64,000 bases of DNA, taken from assembly GCF_007280415.1 (NCBI RefSeq), contig NZ_VKKU01000001.1, positions 372,001-436,000 on the forward strand, in the 5' to 3' direction. Below are positions 16,807 to 26,863 of the stretch, piece by piece. Position 1 is the stretch's first letter. Each line of letters starts with the position of its first letter. Origin of the DNA: Sphingorhabdus contaminans (GTDB lineage: Bacteria > Pseudomonadota > Alphaproteobacteria > Sphingomonadales > Sphingomonadaceae). A program made the position numbers and the translations under genes. The notes under the pieces were generated by a model that saw only the letters and a list, made by a program, of their open reading frames with translations, was not told the DNA's origin and searched no databases.

Positions 16807-17649
16807 ATGCCCATGCGCACATTTAAATCCTTACTTCGCTCCGGCGCGCAAAAGCGCCTGCTGGTCGGTTTGCTGCTGGTTCTGGGCGTGATATTCTTTC
16901 TTTCCGCCATGCGCTATTTCCAGAACGACGAAGGCGGGATCAAACCCAAGATCGGCCTGATGACGACCTTGCCCCTGCAATGGAGCGAGGGCGGTATCGA
17001 AGCCGATCTTTCCGAGGATGCGCAGCCGCATCCGGCCTATGCCCGTTTGCAGGAGCAATATGATGTCCGTCCGGTCGACAGCTTCGACGTGCTGGACGGC
17101 AAAGCAATGGACATGCTTATCCTTGCGCAACCGCGGGCGCTTACGCCGGCGGAGCTGGTAAAGCTTGATGGCTGGGTCCGTGCAGGTGGACGTTTGCTGA
17201 TATTTGCCGATCCGGCGCTGCAATGGGGAAGTCTTTATCCGATAGGTGACAAACGCCGCCCCTTGTTCACAACCATGTTGTCGCCACTCTTTTCCCACTG
17301 GGGACTGGAGCTTGTTCTGCCCATGACCGGGCAGGAGGCGATTACATTGCTGAATGTAAACGGGCTGACATTGCGTACCCAAACCGCGGGCGAATGGATT
17401 GAAAAGCCGGGCGAAAACAAAGACGCCTGCCGGATATTGGAACAACGGATTTTGGCGGACTGCAAGATCGGCAAGGGCCGCGCTGTGCTTGTGGCCGATG
17501 CCGATCTGCTCGACACTGTTTATTGGGAGGGTCAGGGGGTTCGCGTCGTTACCGGCACCGATGAATTCCCAAATCTGATATGGGTGGAAAAGCTGGTTGC
17601 TGCGATCCGTTCGAACAAGGATGTCGCCGGGGATTTTGTGGGTCAATGA
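16807..17649 (+). CDS. GldG-like / DUF4350-type membrane-anchored protein
   Basis: A 280-residue protein with an N-terminal membrane helix (about 17-36) and a large periplasmic domain. The segment VDSFDVLDGKAMDMLILAQPRALTPAELVKLDGWVRAGGRLLIFADP is the hallmark of the ABC-type uncharacterised/GldG domain (a glutamine-amidotransferase-like Rossmann fold without its catalytic residues). The middle includes LSPLFSHWGLELV and the C-terminus GKGRAVLVADADLLD. GldG proteins usually pair with ABC transporters, but none is adjacent here; the only partner is the small membrane protein upstream. Confidence 0.65.
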   Translation: MPMRTFKSLLRSGAQKRLLVGLLLVLGVIFFLSAMRYFQNDEGGIKPKIGLMTTLPLQWSEGGIEADLSEDAQPHPAYARLQEQYDVRPVDSFDVLDGKAMDMLILAQPRALTPAELVKLDGWVRAGGRLLIFADPALQWGSLYPIGDKRRPLFTTMLSPLFSHWGLELVLPMTGQEAITLLNVNGLTLRTQTAGEWIEKPGENKDACRILEQRILADCKIGKGRAVLVADADLLDTVYWEGQGVRVVTGTDEFPNLIWVEKLVAAIRSNKDVAGDFVGQ

Positions 17650-17963
17650 CGGGTTTGTTTTCATCTTTGCCGGGAAATTATGGGAAAGCCGCAGAATTGC
17701 GTGCGAAATGGGTGGGATATGCGCGGAGAAGGGGCAGTTTTTTTGAAGGGCATTTCAAAATATATGCATTGAAAACAGATATTTACCGACAATATCGATA
17801 ATTTTCCCATAAATTCCCTCTTTTCATCCATAAAATCCCTTGGTATGCCCAGTCATCCAAGGGGTGGATTCCTGATTCTTACGGTCGTTCCGGCGTCCGC
17901 ATGGCGATGTCCTTTCGCCATGGTCGGCAATCTGCGCCCTGCTTCGGAGGGTGGGTTAGAGCT
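17650..17963. promoter_or_regulatory. Regulatory region before the dcw cluster with MraZ-box-like repeats
   Basis: This 314-base gap holds no gene. On the minus strand four NGGNN pentamers run in phase: AGGGA (17840-17836), TGGAT (17830-17826), AGGGA (17819-17815), TGGGA (17809-17805), spaced 10, 11 and 10 bases. On the plus strand CGGGA (17671) and TGGGA (17681) are 10 apart. The 16-mer GGGAAATTATGGGAAA at 17672-17687 recurs inverted with one mismatch at 17818-17803. E. coli MraZ binds TGGGN repeats at a 10-base period upstream of its own gene, so autoregulation of the cluster is a good inference. Confidence 0.6.
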
Positions 17964-18455
17964 GTGTCAGCATTGGTCGTCTATGCAGGTTCGGGGGTGT
18001 CTACTGTAGACGCCAAGGGCCGTGCGACGATTCCTGCCGAACTTCGTGACAGCGTTCAGGCATCGAGCGGCGCCAATACCGTCTGCATCGCACGCCATTC
18101 CAAATTGCCCTGCCTGATCGGCTTTGGCGGGGCGGAGCGTTTGAAGCTGCGCGCCGATGTCGAGGCACAATGGCAAAGCGCGATCAGCCGTGGCGTCGAA
18201 TTTGACCGCGAACTTGCAGGTGTGTCGGCCTCATCTATTTTTGAAACAAATTTCGAAGCCAGCGGGCGCTTTGTTTTGTCGCCCATGCTGCGCCACTTCG
18301 GGAAAATCGAAGACCGGGCATTCTTCTTCGGCGCGACCACGCACTTCATGCTGTGGAATCCGGACGTGTTCCTGTCCGACGCCCCCGCAGGTTTCGATGC
18401 CGTAAAGGACGAGCTGAACTATTGGCTCGCCCAGGCCGGAAAGCGCGACAAATGA
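17964..18455 (+). CDS. mraZ: Transcriptional regulator MraZ
   Basis: DNA-binding AbrB-fold protein that controls the division/cell wall cluster. Two MraZ repeats are seen: [23 protein letters not shown] near residue 7 and [40 protein letters not shown] in the second half. At 163 residues from the GTG at 17964 it is about the family length. That GTG lies 13 bases past a GGAGG and directly before the first conserved strand; an ATG at 17901 would add about 21 atypical residues. The stop overlaps the rsmH start (ATGA). Confidence 0.9.
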   Translation: MSALVVYAGSGVSTVDAKGRATIPAELRDSVQASSGANTVCIARHSKLPCLIGFGGAERLKLRADVEAQWQSAISRGVEFDRELAGVSASSIFETNFEASGRFVLSPMLRHFGKIEDRAFFFGATTHFMLWNPDVFLSDAPAGFDAVKDELNYWLAQAGKRDK

Positions 18456-19408
18456 CCGCGCAGGCTCCCCATATTCCCGTTTTGCTGGATGAAGTAATTC
18501 ACTCTCTGGCCATCACCCCTGGCTCAGAGATCGTGGATGGCACCTTTGGGGCAGGAGGATACAGCCAAGCGATACTGGCTGGCGGTGCACGCGTTTACGC
18601 GTTTGACCGCGATCCCGATGCCCTTTCAGAAGGTGCGGACCTTGCAGGCCGCAGTGGAGGTGCTTTGCGCCTCTACTCGGCCTGCTTTTCTGATCTCGAC
18701 ACCGTGTTGCTGGCCGATGGTATCACCAGCGTTGACGGCGTCGTCCTCGACATCGGCGTGTCGTCCATGCAGCTTGACCGGGCCGAACGTGGCTTTTCTT
18801 TCCAAAAAGATGGTCCGCTGGATATGCGGATGGCGCAGGAAGGAATGTCTGCCGCCGATTTCGTCAACGAAGCTGACGAGGCCGAAATTGCCGATGTGAT
18901 CTATCGTTATGGTGAAGAGCATCGTTCGCGCCGGATTGCGCGCGCGATTGTTGCCGCACGTCCCCTGACCACAACGGCGCAACTGGCCGCGATCGTGCGC
19001 AAAGCCGTGGGCCATAAGCCCGGCGCCCCGAAAGACCCGGCAACGCGGGCTTTTCAGGCAATCCGTATTCATATCAACCGCGAACTTGATGAACTTACCG
19101 ACGGGCTTGAGGCAGCAGAACGCATGCTGAAGCCAGGCGGTCGTTTGGCTGTGGTGACATTTCACAGCCTCGAAGATCGCATTGTTAAACAGTTTCTGCG
19201 CCGCCGTAGTGGCGCGGAGGGTGCAGGGTCCAGGCATATCCCGGTGGTCGCAAATGCTGGCCCTGCATCCACTTTTGAAAAGGCCGGCAAGGCCATCCGT
19301 CCTTCCGAGGCGGAACTCAACCGAAACCCGCGGGCACGTTCGGCCACTTTAAGAACGGCAACCCGCACAGCAGCGCCCGCATGGGCAGAAGGAGGATTGG
19401 CAGCATGA
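18452..19408 (+). CDS. rsmH: 16S rRNA (cytosine(1402)-N4)-methyltransferase
   Basis: SAM-dependent enzyme formerly called MraW. The 318-residue protein starts [16 protein letters not shown] and has the SAM site [16 protein letters not shown], then [23 protein letters not shown] and a C-terminal [17 protein letters not shown], all standard for RsmH. The start ATG overlaps the mraZ stop by four bases, and the gene overlaps ftsL by four bases. Confidence 0.97.
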   Translation: MTAQAPHIPVLLDEVIHSLAITPGSEIVDGTFGAGGYSQAILAGGARVYAFDRDPDALSEGADLAGRSGGALRLYSACFSDLDTVLLADGITSVDGVVLDIGVSSMQLDRAERGFSFQKDGPLDMRMAQEGMSAADFVNEADEAEIADVIYRYGEEHRSRRIARAIVAARPLTTTAQLAAIVRKAVGHKPGAPKDPATRAFQAIRIHINRELDELTDGLEAAERMLKPGGRLAVVTFHSLEDRIVKQFLRRRSGAEGAGSRHIPVVANAGPASTFEKAGKAIRPSEAELNRNPRARSATLRTATRTAAPAWAEGGLAA

Positions 19409-19965
19409 GTCTCGCCATGAAGCGTTTAAAGAATTTAGGCTGGCTGGCGCTGGTGTTCATGGTGGCTATTCTGCTTTATCCGCTGTCGCTGAATGTTGCG
19501 GCGGTGCACAGTGATCTGATTGCTGTGGATCGCGAAATTCTGAATACCAAGCGGGAAATCAGTTTCCTTCAGGCTGAAATCCGGACGCGTGCAAGTCTGC
19601 AGCAGCTCGAAGAATGGAACGAGTTGCTTTACGGATATGCGCCACCCACCGCAGCGCAATTTGTCGATGGCGAAGCCGCGCTTGCCGGCCTGAGCTCGGA
19701 TTTGCCGGTCACCAAACCTGTAATGGTCGCATCCAACGATCAGCCGTCCGGTTCAATCGGAAACGGCGGCCATAATGCTGCACCTGTTCCGTCCGAACCG
19801 GACATCAAGGTTGCACAGGTTTCAAATGCAGCATCGTCTGTCCAGGCCCCCAAGGTTGAGCAAAGCCGTACGGAGCGTCTGGCAAGAATGGACGAAAAGC
19901 TGCTGTCCGACGACCTGATGCGTGACATTGCGGCCAAGGCAGACCGGGAGCGCAAAGGTCGATGA
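19405..19965 (+). CDS. ftsL: Cell division protein FtsL-like
   Basis: A 186-residue bitopic protein with a membrane helix at about residues 12-33, then a coiled-coil-like segment ([39 protein letters not shown]) and a long Ser/Ala/Pro-rich tail. Position between rsmH and ftsI, topology and coiled coil identify it as the FtsL slot of the divisome, where FtsL works with FtsB and FtsQ; sequence conservation in this family is low. The alphaproteobacterial forms carry this kind of C-terminal extension. Confidence 0.8.
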   Translation: MSLAMKRLKNLGWLALVFMVAILLYPLSLNVAAVHSDLIAVDREILNTKREISFLQAEIRTRASLQQLEEWNELLYGYAPPTAAQFVDGEAALAGLSSDLPVTKPVMVASNDQPSGSIGNGGHNAAPVPSEPDIKVAQVSNAASSVQAPKVEQSRTERLARMDEKLLSDDLMRDIAAKADRERKGR

Positions 19966-21695
19966 CCATATTGGCAGCCCGGACGACAACACGCAAAAAC
20001 GGGATTGGTACGCCGCCATTTGCGGCATTGGGATTTTGGCGGCTGCTGGTCTTGCTGGCAGCATTCGGGCTGTTTGTGCTTCTGCTGATCGGGCGGCTGG
20101 CGACACTGGCGCTCTTTGAAAGCACCCGTGCCTATGGCGCGACAAATACCGACTATGTTCCCGACCGCGGCGATATTGTCGACCGGAACGGCGTGCCGCT
20201 GGCGCGCAGCATTTACGGCTATGCGATCTGGGTAAAGCCTGACCAGTTGCTTGGTGACCGCAAAGAGCTGGCCAAGCAGTTGGCCGCGATCTTCCCCGAT
20301 ACAAGCGCGGCGGAGTTCTACGGCAAGCTTACCGCCGACAAGCCTGGCTATCTGCGCAAGCGTGCGCTTCCGGAACAGGTGCGTCAGGTGCATGACCTTG
20401 GCGAAATTGCCATTGAATTTCCGCGTGAGGCAACCCGCCTTTATCCGCAGCATGATATGGCTGCGCATGTCCTGGGCTTTGTAAACCGTGACGGTAACGG
20501 CGCCATGGGGATGGAGCGGGTGATGAACGAACATCTCCGCAACCCTGCAAAACGATCGAAGCCGTTGAACCTGGCGCTGGATGTCCGCGTTCAGGCGGCG
20601 TTGGAGAGCGAGCTGTTGTCGGGCATGCGCTCCAATGGTGCGAAAGGTGCAGCGGGCATCGTGCTTGATGTGCAAACGGGGGAGGTGGTTGCCATGGCCA
20701 CATTGCCATCGTTCAACCCCAACCGCCCGGTGTTCGCGAATATTCCGGATCTTGGTGAAACCATCGTCGATGGCCGCTATCCTATTTCGCGCCAGACCAA
20801 CAATGTGACGAACCGTGTCTATGAACTGGGTTCGACATTCAAACCCTTGACGGTGGCGGCTGCGCTTGATGCCGGAACGGTACGCGACCTGTCGATCCGC
20901 TATGATGCGACGAAGCCCATTGAAATTGGCGGCTTCAAGATCCGCGACACCCATCCATCGGGGCGCTGGCTGAATACGCCTGAGGCTTTGATCCACAGCT
21001 CGAACATCGTGACCGCGCAGATCGCCGACAATCTGGGTGCGGAGCGTATGGATGCCATGTTGCGGACGATGCACTTCAACAGCCGGCCCGATATCGAACT
21101 CGCGGAAAAGGCAAAGTCGATCTATCCCAAAAAATGGGGGCGGCTGACCAATATGACGGTCGGTTTCGGCCACAGTATTGCGGTGACGCCGCTGCATCTT
21201 GCCAGCGCCTATGCCGCGATGGTGAATGGCGGGATTTACCGTCCGGCCACGATGTTCAAGACGGACCCCAATGCAAAGCTGCCCGGAAAGCGCGTCTTTA
21301 CCGCAGCGACCAGCGCCCGCATGCGGCAGCTTATGCGCATGATCGTTGTCGATGGTACGGGTCGCAAGGCGGACGCGCTGGGTTACCGCGTGGGCGGCAA
21401 GACGGGCTCGGCGGAAAAGCCGGGCGTTGGCGGATATAACCGCAGCCTGGTTGTCGCCACCTTCGCCGCCGCCTTCCCGATGGACAATCCGCGCTATGTG
21501 GTGCTGGCCATGCTCGACGAACCCAAGGGCACCGCAGAGGCTAGCTTTCAGCGAACCGCTGGCTATACCGCTGCACCGGTGGTCCAGAAAACAATCACGC
21601 GCATCGGTCCGCTCCTGGGCATTATACCCGATATGAAGCGCGATGTTGATGTTTCGGAACTGATGCCTCTATTGTGGAAGGCAAAGGGAGAGTAA
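19962..21695 (+). CDS. ftsI: Septal peptidoglycan transpeptidase FtsI (PBP3)
   Basis: Penicillin-binding protein that crosslinks septal peptidoglycan. The 577-residue protein has one membrane helix (about 26-48), a PBP dimerisation domain starting at RGDIVDRNGVPLARS, and a transpeptidase domain with SxxK at Ser291 (GSTFKPLT), SSN at 346-348 and KTG at 480-482. No glycosyltransferase domain is present, as expected for class B. It overlaps ftsL by four bases and ends two bases before murE. Confidence 0.97.
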   Translation: MTILAARTTTRKNGIGTPPFAALGFWRLLVLLAAFGLFVLLLIGRLATLALFESTRAYGATNTDYVPDRGDIVDRNGVPLARSIYGYAIWVKPDQLLGDRKELAKQLAAIFPDTSAAEFYGKLTADKPGYLRKRALPEQVRQVHDLGEIAIEFPREATRLYPQHDMAAHVLGFVNRDGNGAMGMERVMNEHLRNPAKRSKPLNLALDVRVQAALESELLSGMRSNGAKGAAGIVLDVQTGEVVAMATLPSFNPNRPVFANIPDLGETIVDGRYPISRQTNNVTNRVYELGSTFKPLTVAAALDAGTVRDLSIRYDATKPIEIGGFKIRDTHPSGRWLNTPEALIHSSNIVTAQIADNLGAERMDAMLRTMHFNSRPDIELAEKAKSIYPKKWGRLTNMTVGFGHSIAVTPLHLASAYAAMVNGGIYRPATMFKTDPNAKLPGKRVFTAATSARMRQLMRMIVVDGTGRKADALGYRVGGKTGSAEKPGVGGYNRSLVVATFAAAFPMDNPRYVVLAMLDEPKGTAEASFQRTAGYTAAPVVQKTITRIGPLLGIIPDMKRDVDVSELMPLLWKAKGE

Positions 21696-21697
21696 GA

Positions 21698-23125
21698 ATG
21701 CGGCTGGGACAATTGCTGACCGATCTGGACGGTGCAGCCGCCGAACAAACAGTCACCGGTTTTGCCATTGACCACCGAAAAATTGCTCCCGGAACGGTTT
21801 TCGGAGCTTTTCAGGGTGCTGCCTTCAATGGCGAGGATTTTATCGACGAGGCGATTGCCGCCGGTGCGATTGCCATTGTCGCACGGCCCGAGGCGAAGGT
21901 GTCGGGTGCTGTCCATATCGCCGACGCTGTCCCGCGCCGCCTTTTTGCGCAGCTTGCGGCCAGATATTTCCGCCCTTTCCCGCAGCATATTGCCGCTGTC
22001 ACAGGCACCAACGGCAAAACGTCCACGGCCGAGCTGACGCGGCAATTGTGGCGGATGGCCGGCCACCATGCCGCGTCCATCGGAACGCTGGGCATTACCA
22101 CCGCGTCCGATCAGGCGAAGACCGGGCTGACCACGCCGGATATCGTTACCTTCCTGTCCAACATGGCCGGCCTGTCGCGCGAAGGCGTGACCCACACCAT
22201 CTTTGAAGCATCAAGCCACGGCCTTTCGCAATATCGCAGCGAAGGCGTGCCCGTGTCAGTCGCCGCATTCACCAATCTCAGCCGCGACCATCTCGACTAT
22301 CATGGCACGATGGAGGAGTATTTCGAGGCCAAGATGCGGCTGTTCGACGAGGTGGTCGATGAAAACGGCACGGCGGTCATCTGGGCGGACGATATCTGGT
22401 CCGACAAGGTCATCGAGCGCGTCAAGAAACGGGAAATCCGGCTGATCACCGTCGGTGAAAAGGGCAAGGGCATCCAGCTTTTGTCCCGCCAGCCGACGCA
22501 ATTGGGCCAGACATTGGAACTGCGGATCCAGGGTGATGTGACGAAGGTCAAATTGCCGCTGATCGGGGCATATCAGGCCGCAAATGTGCTTGTCGCAGCC
22601 GGTGTGGTCATGGCGAGCGGGGGCGATGTCGAGGATGTGCTGTCCCACATGGCCCGCCTGCAACCCGTGCGCGGACGTCTTGAGCGGGCGGTCATCACCA
22701 AAAGCGGCGCGCCCGTTTATGTGGATTATGCCCATACCCCCGATGGTTTGAAAGCCGTCATTGCCGCCCTTCGTCCGCATACCAAAGGCAAGTTGATCAC
22801 CGTTTTTGGCGCAGGCGGGGACAGGGACAAGGGCAAACGGCCGGAAATGGGCGCGATTGCCGTTGCGGATTCCGACATCACCATCGTCACCGACGACAAT
22901 CCGCGCAGCGAAGACCCGGGCCTGATCCGCGCGGACATCATGGCCGGTGCCCCCGGTGCGCACGACATCGGCGACCGGCGCTACGCCATCGCATTTGCGA
23001 TCGAGCATGCCGAACCCGATGATATTGTCCTGATCGCAGGCAAGGGCCATGAGCAGGGACAGATTATCATGGGCCGCGTCCTGCCTTTCGATGATGTCGA
23101 AGTCGCGCGTGAGTGCGCGGCATGA
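21698..23125 (+). CDS. murE: UDP-MurNAc-L-Ala-D-Glu:meso-DAP ligase
   Basis: Adds meso-diaminopimelate to the peptidoglycan precursor. The 475-residue Mur ligase has the P-loop GTNGKTST at 103-110, HLDYHGTMEEY in the central domain and the DNPR motif (TDDNPRSEDP) that selects meso-DAP over lysine. The ATG at 21698 lies two bases after the ftsI stop and follows an AAGGGAGAG ribosome site inside ftsI; in-frame starts further up have no support. The 3' end overlaps murF by four bases. Confidence 0.97.
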   Translation: MRLGQLLTDLDGAAAEQTVTGFAIDHRKIAPGTVFGAFQGAAFNGEDFIDEAIAAGAIAIVARPEAKVSGAVHIADAVPRRLFAQLAARYFRPFPQHIAAVTGTNGKTSTAELTRQLWRMAGHHAASIGTLGITTASDQAKTGLTTPDIVTFLSNMAGLSREGVTHTIFEASSHGLSQYRSEGVPVSVAAFTNLSRDHLDYHGTMEEYFEAKMRLFDEVVDENGTAVIWADDIWSDKVIERVKKREIRLITVGEKGKGIQLLSRQPTQLGQTLELRIQGDVTKVKLPLIGAYQAANVLVAAGVVMASGGDVEDVLSHMARLQPVRGRLERAVITKSGAPVYVDYAHTPDGLKAVIAALRPHTKGKLITVFGAGGDRDKGKRPEMGAIAVADSDITIVTDDNPRSEDPGLIRADIMAGAPGAHDIGDRRYAIAFAIEHAEPDDIVLIAGKGHEQGQIIMGRVLPFDDVEVARECAA

Positions 23126-24507
23126 TGCCATTATGGACCCACGCCGAACTGGTCGCCGCAACCGGCGGACAGGCATCGGGCGAATTTGACGCCAATGGCG
23201 TCGCCTTCGATTCCCGGGAAATCGGGAAAGGGGACCTGTTTTTTGCCCTGAAGGGCGAGGCAACCGACGGGCATTTGTTCGTCGGCAAGGCATTTGCAAA
23301 TGGTGCCGCCGGTGCAATTGTCAGCGAACCCGTTGATTTCCCCCATATTCTTGTAAAGGATACATTCGCGGCGCTCAATGATCTGGCCCGCGCCGCGCGT
23401 GCCCGCATGGGCGGAAAAGTTGTCGGCGTAACGGGTTCGGCGGGTAAAACCGGCACGAAAGAGGCTCTGTTCGCCGCGCTTGACCGTTCGTCACGGGGCA
23501 AGGCGCACCGGTCGGTCAAAAGCTATAACAACCATGTCGGCGTTCCGCTCAGCCTCGCCCGGATGCCGCGCGATACGGTGTTCGGCATATTTGAAATGGG
23601 CATGAACCATGCCGGTGAGCTTCGCGCGCTCACGGCACTGGTCCGGCCGCACGCTGCGATCATCACCACCATCGCACCGGCCCATATCGAGTTTTTCAAG
23701 GATGAAAGCGGCATCGCCGATGCAAAGGCCGAGATTTTCGAAGGCCTGCTGGCCGACGGAACGGCGATCATCCCGCGTGACAATGCGCATTATGAGCGGC
23801 TGCGCAACGCTGCGACCAAATATGCCACCCATATTGTAAGCTTTGGTTTCTCGCCCGAAGCCGATGTCCGGTTGCTCGACCATGTTGCGGGGGCCAACGG
23901 GGAAACCCTTATCACCGCGCAGTTGCCAAAAGGCGCGCTATGCTATGGCCTTTCGCAATCCGGGGAGCATTGGATGTCCAATTCGCTCGCCGTATTGGCG
24001 GCGGTCGAGGCCGTCGGCGGCGATCTTGCCGCAGCGGGTCTGGCCCTTGCCGAACTGGGTGGCCTTGCCGGACGCGGTGCCCGTCATGTCATCCCGGTGC
24101 AAAACGGCTCCGCCTTGATCATTGATGAAAGCTATAATGCCAACCCTGCTTCCATGGCCGCTACGCTGGCGCAACTCGGCAAGGTTGACGGTCGCAAAAT
24201 AGCCGTACTCGGCACGATGAAGGAACTGGGCGACAAAAGCAGCGAATTTCACCGCGCTCTTGCTGAGCCATTGTCGGCAGCAAAAGTAGATTTTACAATT
24301 TTAGTCGGTGAAGAGATGGAAATTCTCGCCGAGAGGTTGAAGGCGGGGGTTGAGGGACTGCCGGAATTCGCGCATTGCGCCACGGCGCGCGAAGCCCTCG
24401 AGCTTCTCAAAAGCAATTTACGTGAATCCGATACGGTATTGGTCAAAGGCTCCAACAGCATGGGGCTTTCGGCGATTGTCAGTGACTTGGTGGGTGGGAA
24501 AAGCTGA
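23122..24507 (+). CDS. murF: UDP-MurNAc-tripeptide:D-Ala-D-Ala ligase
   Basis: Adds the D-Ala-D-Ala dipeptide to complete the pentapeptide precursor. The 461-residue Mur ligase has an N-terminal domain with the substrate strand [18 protein letters not shown], the P-loop [12 protein letters not shown], and [15 protein letters not shown], a MurF hallmark. It starts at ATG 23122 overlapping the murE stop and shares one base with the mraY start. Confidence 0.97.
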   Translation: MMPLWTHAELVAATGGQASGEFDANGVAFDSREIGKGDLFFALKGEATDGHLFVGKAFANGAAGAIVSEPVDFPHILVKDTFAALNDLARAARARMGGKVVGVTGSAGKTGTKEALFAALDRSSRGKAHRSVKSYNNHVGVPLSLARMPRDTVFGIFEMGMNHAGELRALTALVRPHAAIITTIAPAHIEFFKDESGIADAKAEIFEGLLADGTAIIPRDNAHYERLRNAATKYATHIVSFGFSPEADVRLLDHVAGANGETLITAQLPKGALCYGLSQSGEHWMSNSLAVLAAVEAVGGDLAAAGLALAELGGLAGRGARHVIPVQNGSALIIDESYNANPASMAATLAQLGKVDGRKIAVLGTMKELGDKSSEFHRALAEPLSAAKVDFTILVGEEMEILAERLKAGVEGLPEFAHCATAREALELLKSNLRESDTVLVKGSNSMGLSAIVSDLVGGKS

Positions 24508-25577
24508 TGCTCTATTTATTGGCGGAATATCTGGGTTTTCCCGGCATTCTGAACCTTTTGCGCTATTTGAGCTTCCGCTCCGGTGCCACTGTTGCCACGG
24601 CTCTTGTCATCGGCCTGCTGATCGGACCTAAATTCATCGGTATGCTCCGTGTCCGTCAGGGCAAAGGGCAGCCGATCCGTACCGACGGACCGCAAACACA
24701 TCTGGCAAAGGTCGGAACGCCTACAATGGGCGGTCTCATGATCCTGATCGCTGTTTCAGCGTCGATGCTTTTGTGGATGAACCTTGAAAATGTCTATGTC
24801 TGGGCATGTCTGCTGGTCATGGCCGGATTTGGCATCGTCGGATTCATGGACGATTATGACAAGGTCAAAAAGCGCAGCCACAAAGGCGTTTCGGGCAAGG
24901 TGCGGCTGCTGTTCGAATTTGCAATTGCCGGTGTCGCGGTATCCCTGATCGTGTGGCAATCGGGCGGTATGTTGTATCTGCCCTTTGTAAACGGGCCGGT
25001 TCTCGATCTCGGCTGGTGGTATGTGCCGTTCGGGGCCTTTGTTATCGTGGCTTTCGGGAACGCGGTAAACCTGACCGATGGTCTGGATGGCCTTGCAACC
25101 ATGCCCGTTATCATCGCGTCGATTGCCTTCATGCTGATCGTCTATATGGTCGGCAACGCCAAATATGCCGCCTATCTTGGTATTCCATTCTATCTTGGTG
25201 CCGGTGACCTTGCCATGCTGTGCGGTGCTATTGTCGGCGCGGGCCTTGCCTTTCTGTGGTTCAACGCACCACCGGCGGCGGTCTTCATGGGCGATACTGG
25301 CAGCCTTGCGCTGGGCGGTACGCTGGGCGCGATTGCCGTTGTTGCGCACCATGAATTTGTGCTCGCCATCATCGGCGGCCTTTTCGTGGTGGAGGCCTTG
25401 TCGGTCATCATCCAGGTGTTCTGGTTCAAGCGCACGGGCAAGCGCATTTTCCGTATGGCGCCGATCCATCATCATTTCGAACAGCTTGGCTGGTCAGAGC
25501 CCACCGTTGTTATTCGATTCTGGATTGTGGCTTTCGTTCTGGCGCTTGCGGGTCTATCAACCCTCAAGCTCAGATGA
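24507..25577 (+). CDS. mraY: Phospho-N-acetylmuramoyl-pentapeptide transferase
   Basis: Integral membrane enzyme that makes lipid I. The 356-residue protein has about ten membrane helices. Visible active-site motifs are [19 protein letters not shown] (the Mg-binding DD), [21 protein letters not shown] and the cytoplasmic MAPIHHHFE loop. It begins at the last base of the murF stop and overlaps murD by four bases. Confidence 0.98.
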   Translation: MLYLLAEYLGFPGILNLLRYLSFRSGATVATALVIGLLIGPKFIGMLRVRQGKGQPIRTDGPQTHLAKVGTPTMGGLMILIAVSASMLLWMNLENVYVWACLLVMAGFGIVGFMDDYDKVKKRSHKGVSGKVRLLFEFAIAGVAVSLIVWQSGGMLYLPFVNGPVLDLGWWYVPFGAFVIVAFGNAVNLTDGLDGLATMPVIIASIAFMLIVYMVGNAKYAAYLGIPFYLGAGDLAMLCGAIVGAGLAFLWFNAPPAAVFMGDTGSLALGGTLGAIAVVAHHEFVLAIIGGLFVVEALSVIIQVFWFKRTGKRIFRMAPIHHHFEQLGWSEPTVVIRFWIVAFVLALAGLSTLKLR

Positions 25578-26863
25578 TTACCAGCCCGGCCTTTAAAAAC
25601 CGCAAATTTGCTCTGTTGGGCCTCGCACGATCAGGCCTTGCCGCTGCGCGGTCGCTGTCGGCTGGCGGCGCCGAGATTCTGGCGTGGGACAATGATGAAA
25701 ATGCCCGCGCCAAGGTCGCCGATATTGCGACAATAGCCGACCCGCTGGATGCCGATCTATCCGGTTATGACGGGATTGTCGTATCCCCCGGTGTTCCCAT
25801 AAACCGCCACCCCATTGCTCAAAAGGCGAGGGAGCAGGGCATTCCCCTCATCGGGGATATCGAGCTGTTCGCCATGGCCCGTGCCGACCTGCCGCCGCAC
25901 CGTGTGGTCGGCATTACAGGCACAAATGGCAAGTCGACCACAACGGCACTTGTCCATCACCTGCTGAAAAGCGCGGCGCTTCCCGTGCGGATGGGCGGCA
26001 ATATCGGATTGCCGATTTTGTCGCAGGCACCTTTACCCGCAGGCGGTGTATATGTTCTGGAACTGTCGAGTTACCAGATTGATATCACCCATAGTCTCGC
26101 TTGTGACGCCGCTGCGCTCATCAATCTGTCACCCGATCATCTCGACCGTTATGACGGTTATGAAGCCTATATCCGTTCCAAAGCACGGCTGTTTGAAATG
26201 CAGACGGCAAAACAGCATTCCGTATTTGGCAATGGCGATGAAGACACGTTGCGCATTTACAATGAAGCGCGCGAACGCAGGGGCGCAGGCGTCGTCCATC
26301 TGGCCGATCCGGCCGCGATTTCGGGTCAGCAGGACTGGCCGTCCTTGCAGGGACCCCATAATCTTCAGAATATTGCCATTGCGATCGGGCTGGTCGAAGC
26401 GCTTGGCCTGACCGAGGCGCAATGGCGGCCGGCCATGCGCAGCTTCAAGGGATTGGCGCACCGCATGGAGGTTGTGGCCGAACGCAATGGCGTGCTGTTT
26501 GTCAATGACAGCAAGGCAACAAATGCCGCATCAACAGCCCCGGCACTTGCCGCATATCCCCGTGTGCACTGGATTGTCGGCGGGCTGGCCAAAAGCGATA
26601 ATCTGGACGAATGCGTCCCCAATTTCGGCCATGTCGTGAAAGCCTATACCATCGGTGAAGCCGGGCCGTTGTTCACGAAACTGCTGTCGCCGCACATGCC
26701 TGTCGAAAGCAGCGAGATGATGGGTGCTGCCGTCCATTCGGCTGCGGCACAGGCCAAAGCGGGCGACGTCATCATGTTGTCGCCTGCATGTGCTTCCTTC
26801 GACCAGTTCAAGGATTTCGAAGCCCGCGGTGACGCGTTTAAAGCGATAGTCGAGGCGTTATGA
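25574..26863 (+). CDS. murD: UDP-MurNAc-L-Ala:D-Glu ligase
   Basis: Second amino-acid-adding Mur ligase. The 429-residue protein has a Rossmann N-terminal domain ([17 protein letters not shown]), the P-loop [14 protein letters not shown], the central [13 protein letters not shown] and the C-terminal domain with [10 protein letters not shown]. It overlaps mraY and ftsW by four bases each. Confidence 0.97.
   Translation: MITSPAFKNRKFALLGLARSGLAAARSLSAGGAEILAWDNDENARAKVADIATIADPLDADLSGYDGIVVSPGVPINRHPIAQKAREQGIPLIGDIELFAMARADLPPHRVVGITGTNGKSTTTALVHHLLKSAALPVRMGGNIGLPILSQAPLPAGGVYVLELSSYQIDITHSLACDAAALINLSPDHLDRYDGYEAYIRSKARLFEMQTAKQHSVFGNGDEDTLRIYNEARERRGAGVVHLADPAAISGQQDWPSLQGPHNLQNIAIAIGLVEALGLTEAQWRPAMRSFKGLAHRMEVVAERNGVLFVNDSKATNAASTAPALAAYPRVHWIVGGLAKSDNLDECVPNFGHVVKAYTIGEAGPLFTKLLSPHMPVESSEMMGAAVHSAAAQAKAGDVIMLSPACASFDQFKDFEARGDAFKAIVEAL

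Noticed and set aside
19740..21197. 485-codon open frame opposite ftsI
   Set aside because: Antisense to conserved ftsI with no recognisable domain.
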